Part shown: in pieces, positions 1 to 10,487 of the stretch
Layout of the letters: each line of letters begins with the position of its first letter
Position numbering within the stretch: the stretch's first letter is position 1
Origin: Azospirillum sp. 412522
GTDB lineage: Bacteria; Pseudomonadota; Alphaproteobacteria; Azospirillales; Azospirillaceae
Length of the DNA: 64,000 bases
Assembly (NCBI RefSeq): GCF_019805165.1
Contig: NZ_RWIJ01000011.1
Coordinates: forward strand, 15,331 to 79,330
Direction: 5' to 3'
Position numbers and translations under genes: made by a program
Notes under the pieces: generated by a model
The model's database searches: none
What the model saw: the letters and a program-made list of their open reading frames with translations, nothing else
What the model was told of the DNA's origin: nothing

Positions 1-10
1 CTCACCCCGA

Positions 11-33
11 CCCTCTCCCCGGGGGGGAGAGGG
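11..33. repeat. Palindromic repeat, copy A
   Basis: A perfect inverted repeat (CCCTCTCCCC, 3-base loop, GGGGAGAGGG) follows a CTCACCCCGA arm and ends 15 bases before lspA. Two related copies sit in the ugpB-ugpA gap near 50849 and 50977. Elements of this CCCTCACCC/CCCTCTCCC type are common between genes in GC-rich proteobacteria. It may act as an RNA hairpin between the gene upstream of the window and lspA. Confidence 0.6.
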
Positions 34-48
34 AGAACGTGTGGCCGC

Positions 49-552
49 ATGAACGCCTTCGTCGCCAACCAATCCCGCTCCTACTGGCTGTTCGGGCTGA
101 TCGTCGCCGTCGTGGTGGTGGTCCTCGACCAGGGCAGCAAGTGGTGGATCCTCGAGCAGGTCATGCAGCCGGTGCCGCATGTCATCGAGGTGACGTCCTT
201 CTTCAACATCGTGCTGGTGTGGAACTACGGCGTCAGCTTCGGCACCTTCGCCAGCGGCGGGGCGCTGATGCCCTACATCCTGAGCGCCATCGCCGCGGTG
301 ATCGCCGTCTGCCTGGTCTTCTGGCTCCGGCAGGCCGAACGGCGTCTGATCGCCCTGGCGCTGGGCTTCATCATCGGCGGGGCGGTCGGCAACGTGGCCG
401 ACCGGCTTCTGCATGGCGCTGTGGTCGATTTCCTCGACTTCCATGTCGGCGGCTGGCATTTCTGGGCCTTCAACGTGGCCGACAGCGGAATCAGCGTCGG
501 CGTCGTTCTGCTGTTGATCGACGGACTGTTCGCCGGCCGCGAAAAGTCGTAA
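49..552 (+). CDS. lspA: Lipoprotein signal peptidase (signal peptidase II)
   Basis: A 167-residue inner-membrane aspartyl protease that removes the signal peptide from prolipoproteins after diacylglyceryl transfer. Four hydrophobic segments are visible, at about 13-31, 71-90, 94-117 and 144-162. The two family boxes carrying the catalytic aspartates are present: GNVADRLLHG near 125-134 and FNVADSGISVG near 147-157. Length is normal for LspA. The next gene encodes a lipoprotein, and the order lspA, BamF-like lipoprotein, two M16 peptidases is one I know from alphaproteobacteria. The palindromic repeat just upstream leaves little room for a private promoter, so it is probably read through from an upstream gene, in many bacteria ileS. 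Confidence 0.95.
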   Translation: MNAFVANQSRSYWLFGLIVAVVVVVLDQGSKWWILEQVMQPVPHVIEVTSFFNIVLVWNYGVSFGTFASGGALMPYILSAIAAVIAVCLVFWLRQAERRLIALALGFIIGGAVGNVADRLLHGAVVDFLDFHVGGWHFWAFNVADSGISVGVVLLLIDGLFAGREKS

Positions 553-560
553 GAGTTCCG

Positions 561-588
561 TCGCCGGTGGCGCTATAACCACCGGCGA
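561..588. promoter_or_regulatory. 10-bp perfect inverted repeat between lspA and the BamF-like gene
   Basis: TCGCCGGTGG (561-570) and CCACCGGCGA (579-588) pair perfectly around CGCTATAA, 8 bases after the lspA stop. No T-run follows, so a Rho-independent terminator is unlikely. A weaker GGCC-type hairpin lies at 601-621. An mRNA stability or attenuation element is possible. Confidence 0.45.
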
Positions 589-659
589 GCGCTGACCATG
601 CGGCCCTCGGCCTTCGGGCCGGGTCGCTAAGACGTGACAGACGACGGGATCCTCCGAAC

Positions 660-1253
660 GTGACCAGCATCTCCTCCGCCCTCTCCTTCCCCCGGACCCG
701 GCTTCCGCTCATCGGGCTGGCGCTTGCGGCGTTGACGCTCGCCGGCTGCTCGGATGTGCGCCGGTCCATCGGTCTCGACCGCCAGAGCCCCGACGAGTTC
801 TCCGTCGTTTCCCGCGCTCCGCTGACTCTGCCGCCCAGCATGCAGGACCTGCCGAAGCCGCGCCCCGGCGCCGCCCGTCCGCAGGACAGCACCCCGACCC
901 AGATGGCCGCCGGCGCCGTGTTCGGCGGCGCCGCGCGCGGTGGTGCGAAGGCGGCGGCCGGCTCGACCGCCGGCGAGAAGTCGCTGATCGCCCAGGCTTC
1001 GGCCCGCGACGGCATCGACCCGAACATCCGCGCCAAGGTCGATCAGGAAACCACCCAGCTGATCGTCGCCGACAAGAGCTGGATCGACTCGCTGCTGTTC
1101 TGGCAGACGCAGCAGCCGCCGGTCTCCGTCGTCGATCCCGGCAAGGAGCAGCAGCGCCTGCGCGAAGCCCAGGCCCAGGGCAAGGCGCTGGACGGCGCCG
1201 CCACCCCGACGATCGAGCGCAAGCGCAAGGCGCCGCTGGAAGGCCTGTTCTAA
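660..1253 (+). CDS. DUF3035 lipoprotein, BamF-like subunit of the beta-barrel assembly machine
   Basis: A 197-residue lipoprotein with a GTG start. Residues 1-29 form a signal peptide ending in the lipobox LAGC, so Cys30 would be lipidated and the protein anchored in a membrane, most likely the outer one. The SPDEFSVVSRAPLTLPPSM stretch near 43-61 is the hallmark of DUF3035, the family described as BamF, an alphaproteobacterial accessory lipoprotein of the BAM outer-membrane assembly complex. The rest is Ala/Gly/Gln-rich and probably flexible. It follows lspA by 107 bases that hold an inverted repeat. The family call is firm; the BAM role rests on the family, not on this sequence. Confidence 0.85.
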   Translation: MTSISSALSFPRTRLPLIGLALAALTLAGCSDVRRSIGLDRQSPDEFSVVSRAPLTLPPSMQDLPKPRPGAARPQDSTPTQMAAGAVFGGAARGGAKAAAGSTAGEKSLIAQASARDGIDPNIRAKVDQETTQLIVADKSWIDSLLFWQTQQPPVSVVDPGKEQQRLREAQAQGKALDGAATPTIERKRKAPLEGLF

Positions 1254-1337
1254 GCTCCGGCGGTCCGAACCGCCCTCGGGCCGCTTTTCAGCCCGCTTTC
1301 AGCCTTGTTCAAGCCACGTCATCACACCAGTTTCCGG

Positions 1338-1367
1338 GGGCGCCCTTTCCAGTGAAGGGCGCCCTTT
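1338..1367 (+). terminator. Rho-independent terminator-like hairpin
   Basis: GGGCGCCCTT (1338-1347) pairs perfectly with AAGGGCGCCC (1355-1364), followed by TTT. It separates the BamF-like gene from the M16 peptidase pair and starts 85 bases after the BamF-like stop. The T-run is short, so termination may be partial. Confidence 0.6.
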
Positions 1368-1397
1368 CGATTCGGACCTCCTCATCCGGGAGCCCCC

Positions 1398-2795
1398 ATG
1401 CCCGCCTACCTTCCAGCCCGCCGCCTCGCCGCGGCCGGTCTCCTGGCCCTGACCTTCACCGTCGCGGCTCCTCTGGCGCCGACGCCGTTCGCCGCGTCGC
1501 CCGCTCATGCCGCGGAAAAGGGGGTGTTCTTCCCCGAGAGCTTCACCCTGTCCAACGGCATGCAGGTGGTGGTCATTCCCAACCACCGCGTGCCGGTCGT
1601 GACCCATATGGTCTGGTACAAGGTGGGGGCCGCCGACGAGGAGCGCGGCCAGTCCGGCATCGCCCATTTCCTGGAACATCTGATGTTCAAGGGGACGGAC
1701 ACGATCCAGCCCGGCGAGTTCAGCCGGATCATCGCCAAGAACGGCGGGCGCGACAACGCCTTCACCAGCTATGACTACACCGCCTACTATCAGAACGTCG
1801 CCCGCGACCGGCTGGAGATGGTGATGCGGATGGAGGCCGACCGCATGGCCAACCTGAAGCTGACCGACGCGGTGGTCTATCCCGAACGCGACGTCATCAT
1901 CGAGGAGCGGCGCCAGCGCATCGAGAACGAGCCGGCCGACCGCATCGGCGAGCAGATCAACGCGACCCTGTTCGTCCACCACCCCTACGGCACCCCGGTG
2001 ATCGGCTGGCCGCAGGAGATGTCGGCCCTGACGCGGGAGATGGCGGAGCGCTTCTACAAGACGTGGTACACGCCCAACAACGCCATCCTGGTGGTGTCCG
2101 GCGACGTGACCGCGGCGGAGCTGAAGCCGCTGGCCGAACGCTATTACGGCGCCATTCCGGCCCGTCCGGTGCCCGAGCGCAAGCGCGTGACCGAGCCGCC
2201 GCTGACCTCTTCCCGTCAGGTGGTGCTGCGTGACGAGGAGGTCCGCCAGCCGTCGGTCCGCCGGATCTGGACCGCCCCGTCCTACCGGCAGGACCGGGAC
2301 GGCCAGGCCTACGCGTTGCAGGTGCTGGCAGAGATCATGAGCGGCGGCACCACGTCCCGCCTCTACCGCAGCCTGGTGGTGGACCAGAAGCTCGCCACCT
2401 CGGCCTGGCTCGGCTACGGCCCGACCGCCTGGGACATGGCGACGCTCAGCGTCGGCGCCAGCCCGGCCGCCGGGGTGCCGATGGACAAGCTCGAATCGGC
2501 GCTGTGGGCGGAGGTCGACAAGCTGTTGAAGTCCGGCGTGACGGAGGAGGAGGTCGCCACCGCCCGCAAGCGGATGCTGGCCTCGGCGGCCTACGCCCGC
2601 GACAGCCTGACCGGGCCGGCGCAGACGCTGGGTGCGGCACTCGCCACCGGCCAGAGCATCGACGACGTGGAGAACTGGCCGGTGCGCATCGACGCCGTCA
2701 CCGCCGATCAGGTCAACGCCGCCGCCCGCGCCGTGCTGAGCCAGAGCAACCACGTCACCGGCCTGCTGCTGCCCCCGACCGGAAAGGACAGTTGA
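1398..2795 (+). CDS. M16 family zinc metallopeptidase, catalytically intact
   Basis: A 465-residue exported protease of the pitrilysin / mitochondrial-processing-peptidase family. A signal peptide of about 38 residues ends in AHA. The inverted zinc motif HxxEH is intact (His90, Glu93, His94 in HFLEH), and the third ligand region is present in VIIEERRQR near 172-180. The M16 N-terminal domain is followed by the M16_C domain. It lies only 2 bases from the next gene, which encodes a partner without the zinc motif. In such bacterial pairs the two chains form a heterodimer like mitochondrial processing peptidase alpha/beta. It is probably periplasmic; the substrate is unknown. Confidence 0.93.
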   Translation: MPAYLPARRLAAAGLLALTFTVAAPLAPTPFAASPAHAAEKGVFFPESFTLSNGMQVVVIPNHRVPVVTHMVWYKVGAADEERGQSGIAHFLEHLMFKGTDTIQPGEFSRIIAKNGGRDNAFTSYDYTAYYQNVARDRLEMVMRMEADRMANLKLTDAVVYPERDVIIEERRQRIENEPADRIGEQINATLFVHHPYGTPVIGWPQEMSALTREMAERFYKTWYTPNNAILVVSGDVTAAELKPLAERYYGAIPARPVPERKRVTEPPLTSSRQVVLRDEEVRQPSVRRIWTAPSYRQDRDGQAYALQVLAEIMSGGTTSRLYRSLVVDQKLATSAWLGYGPTAWDMATLSVGASPAAGVPMDKLESALWAEVDKLLKSGVTEEEVATARKRMLASAAYARDSLTGPAQTLGAALATGQSIDDVENWPVRIDAVTADQVNAAARAVLSQSNHVTGLLLPPTGKDS

Positions 2796-2797
2796 GG

Positions 2798-4177
2798 ATG
2801 AGCGTGTTTCACGATGTTTCATCCGCCCGCGGACTTCCCCCCATCCGGCTGGCAGTCGTGGCGTTCTTCCTTGCGACCGCCGCCCTTCTCTCCCCCGCCC
2901 AGGCCATGGACATCAAGCGCGTGGTCAGCCCCGGCGGGATCGAGGCGTGGCTGGTCGAGGATCACAAGGTGCCGGTGCTGGCGCTGGAATGGGTCTTCGA
3001 AGGGGCCGGCGGCACCGATCCCAAGGGCAAGGAAGGGTTGGCGAACCTCGCCTCCACCATGCTGGACGAGGGCGCCGGGCCATACGACTCCCAGGCCTTC
3101 CAGGCGCGTCTGCAGGACAAGGCCATCGCGCTCGGCTTCGAATCCGGGCGCGACGGCTTCGGCGGATCGATGCGCACCCTGGCCGAGAACCGGGACGAGG
3201 CGCTGGAGCTGACCCGTCTGGCGCTGACAGAGCCGCGTTTCGCGCCCGAGGCGCTGGACCGCATGCGGTCCTCGGTCATGGCCAGCCTGAGGCGCGACCT
3301 CGCCGACCCCAACTATGTCGCGCGGCGCCAGTTCTACGCCACCGCCTTCCCCGACCATCCCTATGGCGGCGAGAACCGCGGCAGCCTGGACAGCCTGCCG
3401 GCCGTCACGCCCGACGACCTGCGCGCCTTCGTGAAGGGCCAGTTCGGCCGCGACCGGCTGGTGGTGGCCGCCGCCGGCGACATCTCGCCGGAGGATCTCG
3501 GCAAGGCGCTGGACACGGTGTTCGGCGGGCTGCCGGCCAAGTCCGATGCGAAGCCGATCGCCGACGTGACGATGTCCGGGCTGGGCCAGACCATCCTGCT
3601 GCCCCGCCCGACCGCGCAGACCGTCATGCTGATGGGCCAGCCGGGGGTGAAGCGCGACGACCCCGACTGGTATGCCGCCACGGTGATGAACTATGTGCTG
3701 GGCGGAGGCGGCTTCGGCTCCCGCCTGATGGAGGAGGTGCGGGAGAAGCGCGGGCTGAGCTACGGCGTCTACAGCTACCTGATCCCGATGGACCATACGG
3801 CGCTGGTGATGGCCGGCGGCTCCACCGTCAACGCCAAGGCGGGCCAGGCGCTGGACATCATCCGCCAGGAATGGGCGCGCATGGCCAATGACGGCCTGAC
3901 CGACCAGGAGATGGCCGACGCCAAGACCTACCTGACCGGCTCCTTCCCGCTGCAGTTGGGCTCGACCCAGGCCATCGCCCGCATCCTGCTGCAGGTGAAG
4001 CGCGACAAGCTGGGCATCGACTATCTGAACCAGCGCGACCGCTACATCAACGCGGTGTCGCAGGCCGACATCAAGCGCGTCTCCCAGCGCCTGCTCGACC
4101 CGGCGAAGCTGCTGACCGTGCTGGTCGGCAAGCCGGAAGGCGTGTCGCCGACGCGGACGATCGAAGGGGGGAGTTGA
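2798..4177 (+). CDS. M16 family peptidase-like partner subunit without zinc motif
   Basis: 459 residues with a signal peptide ending in AQA near residue 36. Where the active partner has HFLEH this protein reads GLANLASTMLDEG, so the HxxEH zinc motif is absent. The C-terminal domain keeps the glycine-rich loop VLGGGGFGSRLM and the RGLSY motif, the substrate-binding Arg/Tyr pair seen in inactive M16 subunits. The ATG is 2 bases after the upstream stop (TTGAGGATG), which gives tight coupling. Longer forms of the open frame start inside the upstream gene and lack a signal peptide at their N terminus, so I chose this ATG. Likely the non-catalytic half of a heterodimer. Confidence 0.92.
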   Translation: MSVFHDVSSARGLPPIRLAVVAFFLATAALLSPAQAMDIKRVVSPGGIEAWLVEDHKVPVLALEWVFEGAGGTDPKGKEGLANLASTMLDEGAGPYDSQAFQARLQDKAIALGFESGRDGFGGSMRTLAENRDEALELTRLALTEPRFAPEALDRMRSSVMASLRRDLADPNYVARRQFYATAFPDHPYGGENRGSLDSLPAVTPDDLRAFVKGQFGRDRLVVAAAGDISPEDLGKALDTVFGGLPAKSDAKPIADVTMSGLGQTILLPRPTAQTVMLMGQPGVKRDDPDWYAATVMNYVLGGGGFGSRLMEEVREKRGLSYGVYSYLIPMDHTALVMAGGSTVNAKAGQALDIIRQEWARMANDGLTDQEMADAKTYLTGSFPLQLGSTQAIARILLQVKRDKLGIDYLNQRDRYINAVSQADIKRVSQRLLDPAKLLTVLVGKPEGVSPTRTIEGGS

Positions 4178-4653
4178 GGGCAACTCCGACGCCGGATACC
4201 GTCACCCGTCTTCCCCGCGTTTTTATGGAGAGGATGGGTGGCGATCCAGTCACGGCAGATGCGGGACCGTTCGGCACGCGTCGCTCCCTTCCGATTGCGC
4301 GCCGCCGGTGGTCGCCTCGTCAATTTTGAACCTGCGTGACACCGAGGTCTGACGGGCCTGCCGGGCTCGTCTGCCCGCGAGCAGGGAAGCTGGACCGCCG
4401 CCATAAGGTCAAGGCAAAGGTTGCCCAGTTACCAAATGCTACCAAACATGGAAACATTGAATTCGCGCACTTTGATCCCATGGAAAAGATCGAGCATTCT
4501 CATCTTGCTTATCATCCCTACTTTTATGGCTTATTAATTTTCCACGAGGCCTTTGAAAGGAAAATCATAGACTCCATATGCCGGATTGGCAGATAAGATA
4601 GCCGGGCAAGTTCGCGAAAATTTACCTCAGGCCACATTGGCGGAGCTGACGAC
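4178..4653. other. 476-bp intergenic region with an AT-rich tract
   Basis: No convincing gene. A short hairpin (GGAGTTG/CAACTCC, 4170-4187) spans the stop of the preceding gene. From about 4430 to 4620 the base composition becomes clearly AT-rich against a GC-rich background. An open frame at 4336-4596 has no ribosome site or recognisable domain. The AT-rich part probably holds the promoter of the histidine kinase that starts at 4654. Confidence 0.5.
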
Positions 4654-7095
4654 ATGCGTCCGCATTGGATTGCGGCGGCTTTGTTGCCGCTTGCCGCCTA
4701 TGCCCTGCTGCTGCTGATCACAGTCAACCGGCTACAACAGGAGATCATCAGGACCAACCTCGAGGATGAGCTTGAACACACCTCCACCTCCATCCAGCAA
4801 CTGATCCAGCGCGAGACATCCTTCCTCAGCGGCTTGACCATGGCGCCGCCGACCGCATCGGATGAAACGGGAGAGCTCGAGGCCCGCGCCAAATTGGCCA
4901 GGCAGCTTCATCCCTCCACCCTCGCCATCATGCTGCGCGACCATGAGCGGACGATCTTCGACATCGGCGGAGCTTTGCATGGACCGGCGGCGGAACATGG
5001 CGCCATGGACGCGTTATCGCCCGTCTGGTCATCCGGCATGCCGGAAGTCGGCGATCTGAGCGCCGGCACCATTCCCCTGGAGATCCCGATCCTGCGGGAC
5101 GGCCGGGTTGCCTACGTGCTGACGGGGATCGTCGACCCGAGAATGTTCAACGATCTGCTGCGCTCCGCCGTCACTGCCAAGGGATGGGTCGCAGCCCTTC
5201 TCGACCGCTCCCTGATGATTACGGCCCGCAGCGAGCAGGGGGAGATTTTCGTCGGCACTCCTGCAACCCCCGATCTGGTCGAGTCGATCCGGGCCGGACG
5301 CACCGGCATTCAACCATCGATCACCAAGGATGGCCGCCCGTCCTATGTGGTGACCACGGCGTTGGGAAGGACGGGATGGTATCTGGCCATGGCCATTCCG
5401 GTCTCGGTGGCGGAGCAGACCTACCGGCCGGTCTGGCTGCGATTCCTCGCCAATGGCGGGTTGATCCTTCTTACCCTTATCGTCACGGCGTCCATGCTCG
5501 TCTGGTGGAAGGTCCGCAAGCTGGAGGCCCGGACGGAAACCCTGTCGAGCGGTCTGGCCCGCGCCAACCTCGAAAGTGACGAGAAGTCCGCGTTCATGGC
5601 GGTGATCAGCCACGAACTGCGCACTCCGCTCACCGGCATCCTCGGCTTTTCCGAATTGCTGGCGAAATCGCCTCTCGACCCGGTGCAGAAGGAGTGGCTC
5701 AAGCTCCAGGTCAGCAGCGGGCGCCTCCTCCTCAACGTCATCAACGACATCCTGGATTACTCCAAGATCGAAGGCGGCTACGTGACGCTGGAGTCCGTGG
5801 AGTTCGATATGCGCACCCTGATCGACCGCTGCATCGCCTTGGCGAAGCCGATGGCGGCGGCCAAAGGCCTCGGTTTGCACTGCGACTTCTCGCTGGATGT
5901 CGCCGGCTGGGTCAAAGGCGATCCGACGAGGCTGCAGCAGGTGATCGGCAACCTGCTCAACAACGCCGTCAAGTTCACCAGACACGGCGAGGTCCGCCTC
6001 TCGATCGCGCTGAAGCCGACCGGTACGGGACAGGCGGAATTGCACGTCGGCATCCGGGACACCGGGATCGGCATTCCGGCGGACCGTCATGACCGGCTGT
6101 TCAAACGTTTCAGCCAAGCCGACAGTTCGACGACGCGAACCTATGGCGGCACCGGGTTGGGGTTGGCGGTCTGCAAGGGGTTGGTGGAGATGATGGGCGG
6201 CACCATCGGCTTCGACAGCCGGGAGGGACAGGGAAGCAGCTTCCGCTTCACGGTGACTCTGCCGGTGGCGCAACCCCGCTCCGACGAAGCCGACGAGCCA
6301 CCGCAGACGAGAGTAAGCCCGCCCAGGGGTTCCCGGATCCTGGTGGTGGAGGACAACCCGATCACCCAGACGCTGACCCGGACTGTCCTGGAACAGGCGG
6401 GATACGGCGTGAGCGTCGCGGGAACCGGCGAGGAGGCGGTGGCGACGGTGGGGCGGGAGCCGCTTGACCTCGTGCTGATGGACGTCCATCTCCCTGGGAT
6501 GGACGGCGCCGACGCCACCCGCGCGATCCGGGCGATGGCGGGCGGGCGCGGCCGGATTCCCATCCTGGCTCTCACCGCCGACGCATTCCACGACGACGTG
6601 GCCAATTGTCTGGCCGCCGGAATGGACGGGCACATCGCCAAACCCTTCCAGATCGACGATCTGCTGCAGGCCATCGCCGGCCATTTGCAGCGCCCGGATC
6701 GTCCCGATGTCGCGCAAACCATGCAGGCCGGTTTTACCGGACCGGAAGCCGCGGCGATGCGGCCCCGGCCGGGCAGCATCGCCGCGGCGGTCGGCAAGGA
6801 GCAGGCTGCCGCGATGATCGGAATGTTCATCGACAGGGTGAAAATCGCCCTGGACGATCTGGCGGAAGCCGACAGAACCCCGCCGGAGTTGTACGGGGTT
6901 TCCCACCAGATGGTCGGAGCCGCGGGGATGTTCGGCTACACCGAAATCGTTGCGGCGGCCCGAACCCTATGTCTGGCCTGCCGGTCGGAACAGCATGACC
7001 GGATTCAGGCGGCGTCGGGCGATCTTCAGGCAGTCCTGAACGACTTTCTCAAGCAGGCGGCCGTAAGCGGATACGGCGATCCCGCCGAGGATTGA
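4654..7095 (+). CDS. Hybrid sensor histidine kinase (TM-sensor-HisKA-HATPase-REC-HPt)
   Basis: 813 residues. A transmembrane segment at about 7-24, a periplasmic sensing region of about 240 residues, and a second transmembrane segment near 270-290 lead into HisKA, with phospho-accepting His320 in ISHELRTP. A HATPase domain (G boxes near 470-520) is followed by a receiver domain from about 560 with Asp610 (LMDVHLPGMDG), and a C-terminal HPt domain with His751 (SHQMVGAAG). All four phosphorelay modules look intact, so the chain can pass phosphate His-Asp-His to an outside regulator. No response regulator with an output domain is adjacent. The signal is unknown. Confidence 0.9.
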   Translation: MRPHWIAAALLPLAAYALLLLITVNRLQQEIIRTNLEDELEHTSTSIQQLIQRETSFLSGLTMAPPTASDETGELEARAKLARQLHPSTLAIMLRDHERTIFDIGGALHGPAAEHGAMDALSPVWSSGMPEVGDLSAGTIPLEIPILRDGRVAYVLTGIVDPRMFNDLLRSAVTAKGWVAALLDRSLMITARSEQGEIFVGTPATPDLVESIRAGRTGIQPSITKDGRPSYVVTTALGRTGWYLAMAIPVSVAEQTYRPVWLRFLANGGLILLTLIVTASMLVWWKVRKLEARTETLSSGLARANLESDEKSAFMAVISHELRTPLTGILGFSELLAKSPLDPVQKEWLKLQVSSGRLLLNVINDILDYSKIEGGYVTLESVEFDMRTLIDRCIALAKPMAAAKGLGLHCDFSLDVAGWVKGDPTRLQQVIGNLLNNAVKFTRHGEVRLSIALKPTGTGQAELHVGIRDTGIGIPADRHDRLFKRFSQADSSTTRTYGGTGLGLAVCKGLVEMMGGTIGFDSREGQGSSFRFTVTLPVAQPRSDEADEPPQTRVSPPRGSRILVVEDNPITQTLTRTVLEQAGYGVSVAGTGEEAVATVGREPLDLVLMDVHLPGMDGADATRAIRAMAGGRGRIPILALTADAFHDDVANCLAAGMDGHIAKPFQIDDLLQAIAGHLQRPDRPDVAQTMQAGFTGPEAAAMRPRPGSIAAAVGKEQAAAMIGMFIDRVKIALDDLAEADRTPPELYGVSHQMVGAAGMFGYTEIVAAARTLCLACRSEQHDRIQAASGDLQAVLNDFLKQAAVSGYGDPAED

Positions 7096-7154
7096 GAGCC
7101 AGGACACCTGACACGCCCGACCGAAGCCCGGCCCATGGTTCAAATGCCGATGCC

Positions 7155-7322
7155 TCACGCCAAATCCGGCTGGCTCCCCGGAAAGCGGGGATCGCCGGGA
7201 TCGACCGGGCTTCCCGGCACCTTGCCGGGAATGATCCCGACCTGATCCGGACGAGCGGCATCGTCGCGGTCGCGTTGATCCTCGCGCTCTTCCAAGGGCG
7301 GGGCGGCGGGCTTGTCCGACAT
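7155..7322 (-). CDS. Small conserved-looking protein, 55 residues
   Basis: A short gene with an excellent ribosome site: CAGGAGG lies 5 bases before the ATG on the minus strand. The product is highly charged, then Pro/Gly-rich, with two related blocks (GIIPGKVPGSPVDPG and GDPRFPGSQPD). It has no membrane segment or known domain and is probably disordered. It lies between a convergent histidine kinase gene and divergent pgi. The longer frame open toward 8237 runs antisense through pgi and is not credible as coding. Function unknown. Confidence 0.65.
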   Translation of the reverse strand: MSDKPAAPPLEEREDQRDRDDAARPDQVGIIPGKVPGSPVDPGDPRFPGSQPDLA

Positions 7323-7505
7323 GACGTCCTCCTGACGTATTTTCCTGAATCCACAACACCCGACCCGTCGACAGGTTGCACCCCTGGCCGCCCCGCATAG
7401 GCCGATAAGCAGCGCCGACCGCCGCGTTTTGGGTCGTGGCCGTGGCCGGCGGTCGGTGTTAGGCTCCGCACGCCCTGCAGATGGGCCGCGCCAAAGGACC
7501 GCTGA

Positions 7506-9179
<1,674 letters not shown>

Positions 9180-9330
9180 GGGCAAGTCCGCTTCACGCCC
9201 AATAATTGTATGTATACGAACGCTATCGGGCGGATCAGACTCCCTCCGATGGCGTTCGGAACATTGCGGCCTCGCCCCGGTTGAAGAAGGAAACGGTCTA
9301 TGCACCAACCAACTTCAGCGGAGCAGTCCC

Positions 9331-9582
9331 ATGTCCACCCGTTTGCGCCTCGCCATCCTGATCTACGGCATGATCCAGGGTGTGGTCTTCGGCATCGGCA
9401 CCGTCCTGGTCCTGGGCATCCCCAGCTTTTCCGAACAGGCGATGACGCTGATGCCGACCGTGGTGATCCTCAGCGTCATCCTTGCCGCTCCCATCGCCTG
9501 GTTCATGGCGCCACGGTTGCGGCTGCGCTTCTGGCAGCAGCGGGAACGGCAGCAGGCGCCCCGCCGCGTCACCCTGTCCTGA
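9331..9582 (+). CDS. Small two-helix membrane protein
   Basis: 83 residues with hydrophobic helices at about 8-29 and 39-58 and a strongly basic C-terminal tail (RLRLRFWQQRERQQAPRR). This predicts an inner-membrane protein with a cytoplasmic tail. It begins 151 bases after pgi and ends before the AT-rich RTX region. I do not recognise a family. Codon use matches the surrounding GC-rich genes, which supports a real gene. Confidence 0.6.
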   Translation: MSTRLRLAILIYGMIQGVVFGIGTVLVLGIPSFSEQAMTLMPTVVILSVILAAPIAWFMAPRLRLRFWQQRERQQAPRRVTLS

Positions 9583-9749
9583 CGGCTCAGCCTGCCGATT
9601 CTTCCGCGGCCGTGACAAAGGCCAGTCGCGGAAGAACCGCGTGTGCCGACTCGCCATTTATAATGGGCGGAGGCCTTGCATAGAGCAGCGCCTCCGCATG
9701 TGCTCTCAATTACCCCAAAGACTCTTTAGCCAGACAGATTAAACAGATG

Positions 9750-10487
9750 TCAGGCAAATAGAGAATCCCAAGTGTTATAGACACTGTCTATCCACCCGGT
9801 ATACTGCGTCCCATTCACAAACGCACACTCAACAGTTCCCACCCCATTGTATCCAGTATTCGTTGTCTGAGATTGTATGATAACTCCGTTATCGAAGCTC
9901 CCATCGTCCAGTTATCCTGGCTTGTAAATGTAAAGCGTGGATCTGTCATCTCCAAACATTAACTGCAGGGTTGTCGTCACATTTGCGAAATACATTATGT
10001 CCCGATTATTTATATCAGAACTCGTCGCGTCATTTATAAGCGTAATTCCTGGAACAGAAAAGTCATGATAGTAGAGATCATTTCCTGCCCCTCCTTGTAA
10101 AAGATCGGCAAGACCGAAGCCGGGGTCGGTACCTCCACCAATCAGAGTATCGTCTCCATCCCCACCATAAAGAGCGTCGCGTCCGGGACCTCCATCCAAA
10201 CTGTCGTTACCCAGATCACCCCAGAGCCAGTCATCACCATATTGACCGTATAAGCTGTCATTTCCCAAATGACCGTTCAGACGATCATTGCCGTCGCCTC
10301 CAAGCAGGGTATCTGCTCCGGTCCATCCGACGACGGTGTCGTTTCCAGCTTTTGCATCGACAAACCAGTCGCCGACTTGCGAGCCAGACGTAGGGACCTG
10401 GAAGGAATTATCTTTTTCGTTCAAAGATATCGAGAAGGGCACGGCGGATACCCGGCTTTGAAGGTTGTGGAGCGAGGAAATTTTCAA
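9750..10487 (-). pseudogene. RTX (GGxGxD) calcium-binding repeat protein interrupted by an in-frame stop
   Basis: The first 191 codons (10487-9912) encode a short N-terminal region and about six to seven RTX nonapeptides ([40 protein letters not shown]), which bind calcium once secreted. A TAA at 9914-9912 ends this after LYIYKPG. The same frame then continues for 53 sense codons (DDGSFDNGVIIQSQTTNTG, then VECAFVNGTQYTGW) to a TGA at 9752-9750. This resembles the missing half of the haemolysin-type calcium-binding related domain, so the TAA is probably a nonsense mutation, for example CAA to TAA. The start is uncertain: the frame opens at 10520 and the best start is a TTG at 10487 without a clear ribosome site. 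Base composition is AT-richer than its neighbours. No type I secretion genes are nearby. Confidence 0.7.

Noticed and set aside
4336..4596. Possible 86-residue gene upstream of the hybrid kinase
   Set aside because: It starts in GC-rich sequence and ends in the AT-rich tract, has no ribosome site, and its translation shows no domain or sensible composition.
7092..7400. Plus-strand open frame of 102 codons over the small-protein gene
   Set aside because: It lies antisense to the 55-residue gene, which has a strong ribosome site, and its product is arginine-rich low-complexity sequence.
9912..9914. Programmed stop-codon readthrough in the RTX gene
   Set aside because: TAA is the least leaky stop and I see no downstream element, so nonsense mutation is simpler. 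Kept only as an alternative.
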